Assembly (NCBI RefSeq): GCF_001563665.1
Contig: NZ_KQ961857.1
Span: 1-45,741, forward strand
DNA from: Gardnerella vaginalis
Lineage (GTDB): Bacteria; Actinomycetota; Actinomycetes; Actinomycetales; Bifidobacteriaceae
DNA length: 45,741 nt
Direction: 5' to 3'
The position numbers were made by a program, and so were the translations under genes. This document shows, in pieces, positions 42,806 to 45,741 of the stretch (positions within the stretch are counted from its first letter, which is position 1; each line of letters starts with the position of its first letter). The notes under the pieces were generated by a model, which saw nothing but the letters and a program-made list of their open reading frames with translations, was not told the origin of the DNA and did not search any database.

Positions 42806-45741
42806 CTAGCAACCATAAAATATTCTAGACATAGCTTCACGGCATTGACGCATTATTGCTAACAAATCATTTTCGAATACTCTACCTTGATTTGACTCAT
42901 AACCAAGATAAGTTGCTATTCCACCAAGAGAATAAGAATCAGTTGGAATCACATCAGCTCTAGACATAGACCCAGACCATAAAAAGTTTGCATTGCGCAC
43001 AGAAGAACACATATGCCAACAGCGACGAAAAATTTCAGCATCTTCTTTGCTTATTAAATTCTCATCTTCTAAAGCTTTCAAAGCTTTAATTGTTCCAACA
43101 ACTCTTAAAGATTCAAATTTATGAGCATATTGCAATTGAAGTAGTTGAACAGTCCACTCAACATCACTTAATCCTCCACGACCAAGTTTAAGATGACGAT
43201 CTCTACTAACACCTCTAGGTAAACGCTCAGCTTCCATACGTGCTTTAAGCCTACGAATTTCAGCTATTTGCGATTCATTAAGTGGATTCGTACAGTATCG
43301 CAAATCGTTTATTACTCCGTTAAGAAGTAAATCTGCTAAGTTTTTAGAACCTGCAGCAAAACGCGCTCGAAGTAACGCTTGATTCTCCCAAATGCTAGCC
43401 CAATTACGATAATAATTTTCACAAGACTCTAAAGAGCGAACAATCGGCCCATCTTTTCCTTCAGGACGCAAGTCTAAATCAAGCATAATTTTGGGCTCAA
43501 GAGTAATAGATCCTTGCAAAATATTTCTTAGAATATCGACTGTAGTTTGAGCAAAGCTAAAAGCAAGATAGTCTGAATCAGAATCACCGTGAGCATAAGT
43601 TGGCTCGTATACAACGATAATGTCTGCATCAGAACAGAAATTAACTTCTCTACCACCGTAACGACCCATTGCAATAATAGCAATAGAAGATACAGGAGAG
43701 TCTAATTTCATTTTTAAAGCTGCCTGATGCATAGACCATTTCAACGCTGCATCTAAAACAGCATCAAAAACATCACTCATAGCACTCATAGAAGTGTCAT
43801 CATCAATTAAGCCACACATCCAAGAAATAGCCAAACGCTCGATTTCTTGCCTACGCAAAGAGCGCAAAGATTGAGCAAAATCTTCAATATTTCCAGCGTA
43901 TCTTGCCAGCATAGCGCGAGTTTGCATATCTAAACTATCTCTATTTCTAGCAGATAATAAATCATCATCTCCAAGCCACGTAATCGATTGCATTGATTGC
44001 ATCATAGCGTCGCCCAAATAACGAGAATCAGATAGAATATGACACAATCTTTTTGCAGCTGAAGGAGAATCACGCAAAAAGCCAAGATACATGTTTTTAC
44101 CACCGAAACGCTCAGAAAGCTTTCTAAAAGCAAGTAATCCCATATCTGGATTCTGACCATCTCCAAGCCACTTCAAAACAGCAGGCAATAAAATCCTATG
44201 TATTTTAGCAGCTCTTGAAAGTCCTTCTGTAAGCGCTTTAACATGCAAACTAGCAGCTTTAGGATCCGCAAAACCAATTGAAGCAAATCTAGCTCTAGCA
44301 GCTTCAGCAGAAAGCACAATTGGATCAGAATCTGTTTGAGCGTTTATAGGCAACATTGGTCGATAATAAATATCTTTATGTAAATGACGAATTTCACGGC
44401 GTGCTTTATCGAAACGCTCAACTAATTCTTCAGGACGCAATCTCACAGCTCTGGAAAGCCTGCGAATTTGCTCATTGCTGTTTAACTTTTCAGTTGAAAT
44501 ATTTCGCGTGCGATCTAATCCACCATTGCCTTGAGGACCTAAATCTGGGAATAAATGAGTGCGATGCATACTCCACATTTGCTGCCGATGCTCAAGAACA
44601 CGTTCAAAACGGTAATGTTCAGCTAAAGTTGAGGCTTGAGATCTTGAAACGTATCCTCCAATTGCTAACGCTTGCAAAGCAGAAAGAGTATCTCGAACAC
44701 GCAATGACTTATCGTCACTTCCATGAACAAGCTGTAACATTTGCACAGTAAATTCAACATCTCTTAATCCACCTTTACCAAGCTTCATATCAAGATCACG
44801 CTCCGATGCAGGAATAAGAGATTCTACGCGCTGACGCATATGTTGACAATCTGAAACAAAATGATCTCTACTAGAAGCCTTCCAAATTAAAGGCTCAACC
44901 ATATCACAATAAGATTTACCAAGCTCTAAATCGCCAGCAGACGGACGTGACTTCAGTAATGCTTGAAATTCCCAACTACTAGCCCACTTTTCATAATATT
45001 CTCTGTGAGATTCAAGAAGTCGCACAAGCGGACCATCTTTACCTTCAGGTCTAAGTGCTGTATCAATTTTCCACAAAGGTGGCTCGCTAGATCCAAGAAC
45101 TACAGACTGGCAGACTTTTTGCAGAACCATTGCAATTGAAGTACCAACACGAATAGCATAGTCTTTTTGATGATTTTCAACAGGAGCAACAACGTAAATT
45201 AAATCAATATCTGAAACATAGTTGATTTCTTGAGATCCAAGTTTTCCCATTGCAATAATCGCAAACTTGCAAGATGAAGATCCTTCTACTTGTCCTCTAG
45301 CAATAGCTAGCGCTGCTTCTAATACAGCATCAGCAGCATCAGAAAGTTTATGACTAATATCTGGCTGAACTTCTACACAATCAGCACTAGCTAAATCAGC
45401 AGACATGATTGCAGCTACATGTTCACGATATCTAGATCTTAAAGAAGAAACAGCTTGAGCAAATCCTAAAGAAGTCAATGGAATAGTTATCGAAGAATCA
45501 TTATTTTCTGCTACTACTACAGTTGCACTATACGCTTGTATTGCGTTCAATAAATCTTTACAACGCTCTTGACGAGTCATATGAAGCAAGTGTTCAGGAT
45601 CACTAGCAGCAGCTTTTATAAGATTAGGATGCGTTCTCATTAGCATTGCAAAAGCATTAGAAGCTCCAAGTACTTGTAATAGAGAAGTAAAATCATTAGA
45701 TTGCAAATTGCGAGAAAATATGTCTTTTATAACATCTGGAT
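42806..45741 (-). CDS. glnE: Bifunctional glutamine synthetase adenylyltransferase/deadenylylase, 5' end beyond the window
   Basis: GlnE adds AMP to or removes AMP from glutamine synthetase in response to nitrogen status. Two nucleotidyltransferase domains are visible: GKLGSQEINYVSDIDLIYV in the N-terminal half (removal) and GRYGGREVNFCSDADIIVVY in the C-terminal half (adenylylation). Each is followed by its helical GlnD-type domain (GKGGLRDVEFTVQMLQL and GRGGLSDVEWTVQLLQL). The frame stays open to the right edge past a TTG at 45706, and the upstream residues (DVIKDIFSRNLQ) look native, so the true start is outside. About 978 codons are visible, close to full length. It precedes pyrB with 106 bases between. 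Confidence 0.95.
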   Translation of the reverse strand, partial: PDVIKDIFSRNLQSNDFTSLLQVLGASNAFAMLMRTHPNLIKAAASDPEHLLHMTRQERCKDLLNAIQAYSATVVVAENNDSSITIPLTSLGFAQAVSSLRSRYREHVAAIMSADLASADCVEVQPDISHKLSDAADAVLEAALAIARGQVEGSSSCKFAIIAMGKLGSQEINYVSDIDLIYVVAPVENHQKDYAIRVGTSIAMVLQKVCQSVVLGSSEPPLWKIDTALRPEGKDGPLVRLLESHREYYEKWASSWEFQALLKSRPSAGDLELGKSYCDMVEPLIWKASSRDHFVSDCQHMRQRVESLIPASERDLDMKLGKGGLRDVEFTVQMLQLVHGSDDKSLRVRDTLSALQALAIGGYVSRSQASTLAEHYRFERVLEHRQQMWSMHRTHLFPDLGPQGNGGLDRTRNISTEKLNSNEQIRRLSRAVRLRPEELVERFDKARREIRHLHKDIYYRPMLPINAQTDSDPIVLSAEAARARFASIGFADPKAASLHVKALTEGLSRAAKIHRILLPAVLKWLGDGQNPDMGLLAFRKLSERFGGKNMYLGFLRDSPSAAKRLCHILSDSRYLGDAMMQSMQSITWLGDDDLLSARNRDSLDMQTRAMLARYAGNIEDFAQSLRSLRRQEIERLAISWMCGLIDDDTSMSAMSDVFDAVLDAALKWSMHQAALKMKLDSPVSSIAIIAMGRYGGREVNFCSDADIIVVYEPTYAHGDSDSDYLAFSFAQTTVDILRNILQGSITLEPKIMLDLDLRPEGKDGPIVRSLESCENYYRNWASIWENQALLRARFAAGSKNLADLLLNGVINDLRYCTNPLNESQIAEIRRLKARMEAERLPRGVSRDRHLKLGRGGLSDVEWTVQLLQLQYAHKFESLRVVGTIKALKALEDENLISKEDAEIFRRCWHMCSSVRNANFLWSGSMSRADVIPTDSYSLGGIATYLGYESNQGRVFENDLLAIMRQCREAMSRIFYGC

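Noticed and set aside
44356..44751. 131-codon plus-strand frame within glnE
   Set aside because: It is antisense to well-conserved GlnE sequence and has no supporting motif.
1..45741. CRISPR array, insertion sequence, prophage, tRNA or rRNA genes
   Set aside because: No spaced direct repeats of CRISPR type, transposase, integrase, phage genes, cloverleaf or rRNA segment was recognised; the tandem repeats present have no unique spacers.

Overview
The window looks like chromosomal DNA from an AT-rich member of the Bifidobacteriaceae, most likely Gardnerella or a close relative. Four things support this. The gene order carA-carB-pyrF-gmk-rpoZ-metK-priA is actinobacterial. So is the whiA-pgk-tpiA-secG block downstream of rapZ. 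The adjacent transketolase and transaldolase genes are the sugar-rearranging half of the bifid shunt. Finally, the intergenic DNA is very AT-rich and full of short tandem repeats. No mobile element, CRISPR array, rRNA or tRNA was seen.

Layout. The left end (1-10.4 kb) carries purB, a large membrane protein with a pseudokinase-like middle, hup (HU), an inositol-monophosphatase-like gene, serB, fmt, dnaJ and hrcA. At 10.7-14.2 kb tkt and tal lie on the plus strand, each with its own promoter. From 14.4 kb to the right edge every gene is on the minus strand. Read in the direction of transcription (right to left) the order is glnE (cut by the window edge), pyrB, pyrC, pyrF, pyrK, pyrD, pyrE, a membrane-anchored unknown, efp, nusB, carA, carB, a pyrF-like paralogue, gmk, rpoZ, metK, priA, aroE, rapZ, whiA, pgk, tpiA, secG and a zinc-ribbon/PASTA membrane protein.

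How the genes work together. All enzymes for de novo UMP synthesis are present within about 15 kb: carAB, pyrB, pyrC, pyrDK, pyrE and pyrF. tkt, tal, pgk and tpiA serve central carbon metabolism. hrcA and dnaJ are stress genes. fmt, efp, nusB and rpoZ serve translation and transcription.

Most unusual points. (1) The pyrF copy at the ancestral actinobacterial place next to carB has lost the catalytic Lys and second Asp of the DxKxxD motif, while a second, intact and clearly different pyrF sits in the pyr cluster. (2) PyrB carries at its C-terminus the four-cysteine zinc domain of the regulatory chain PyrI, but the allosteric domain is missing and no separate pyrI is present. (3) HrcA, PriA and AroE carry long Asn/Ser-rich insertions, several built from perfect in-frame DNA repeats. 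(4) Three helically phased 11-bp palindromic repeats lie between hrcA and tkt. (5) Several proteins look like catalytically degenerate versions of their families: the IMPase-like protein, PriA, the PyrF-like protein and the pseudokinase part of the 816-residue membrane protein.

All calls rest on reading sequence and recalling family features; no database search was run.
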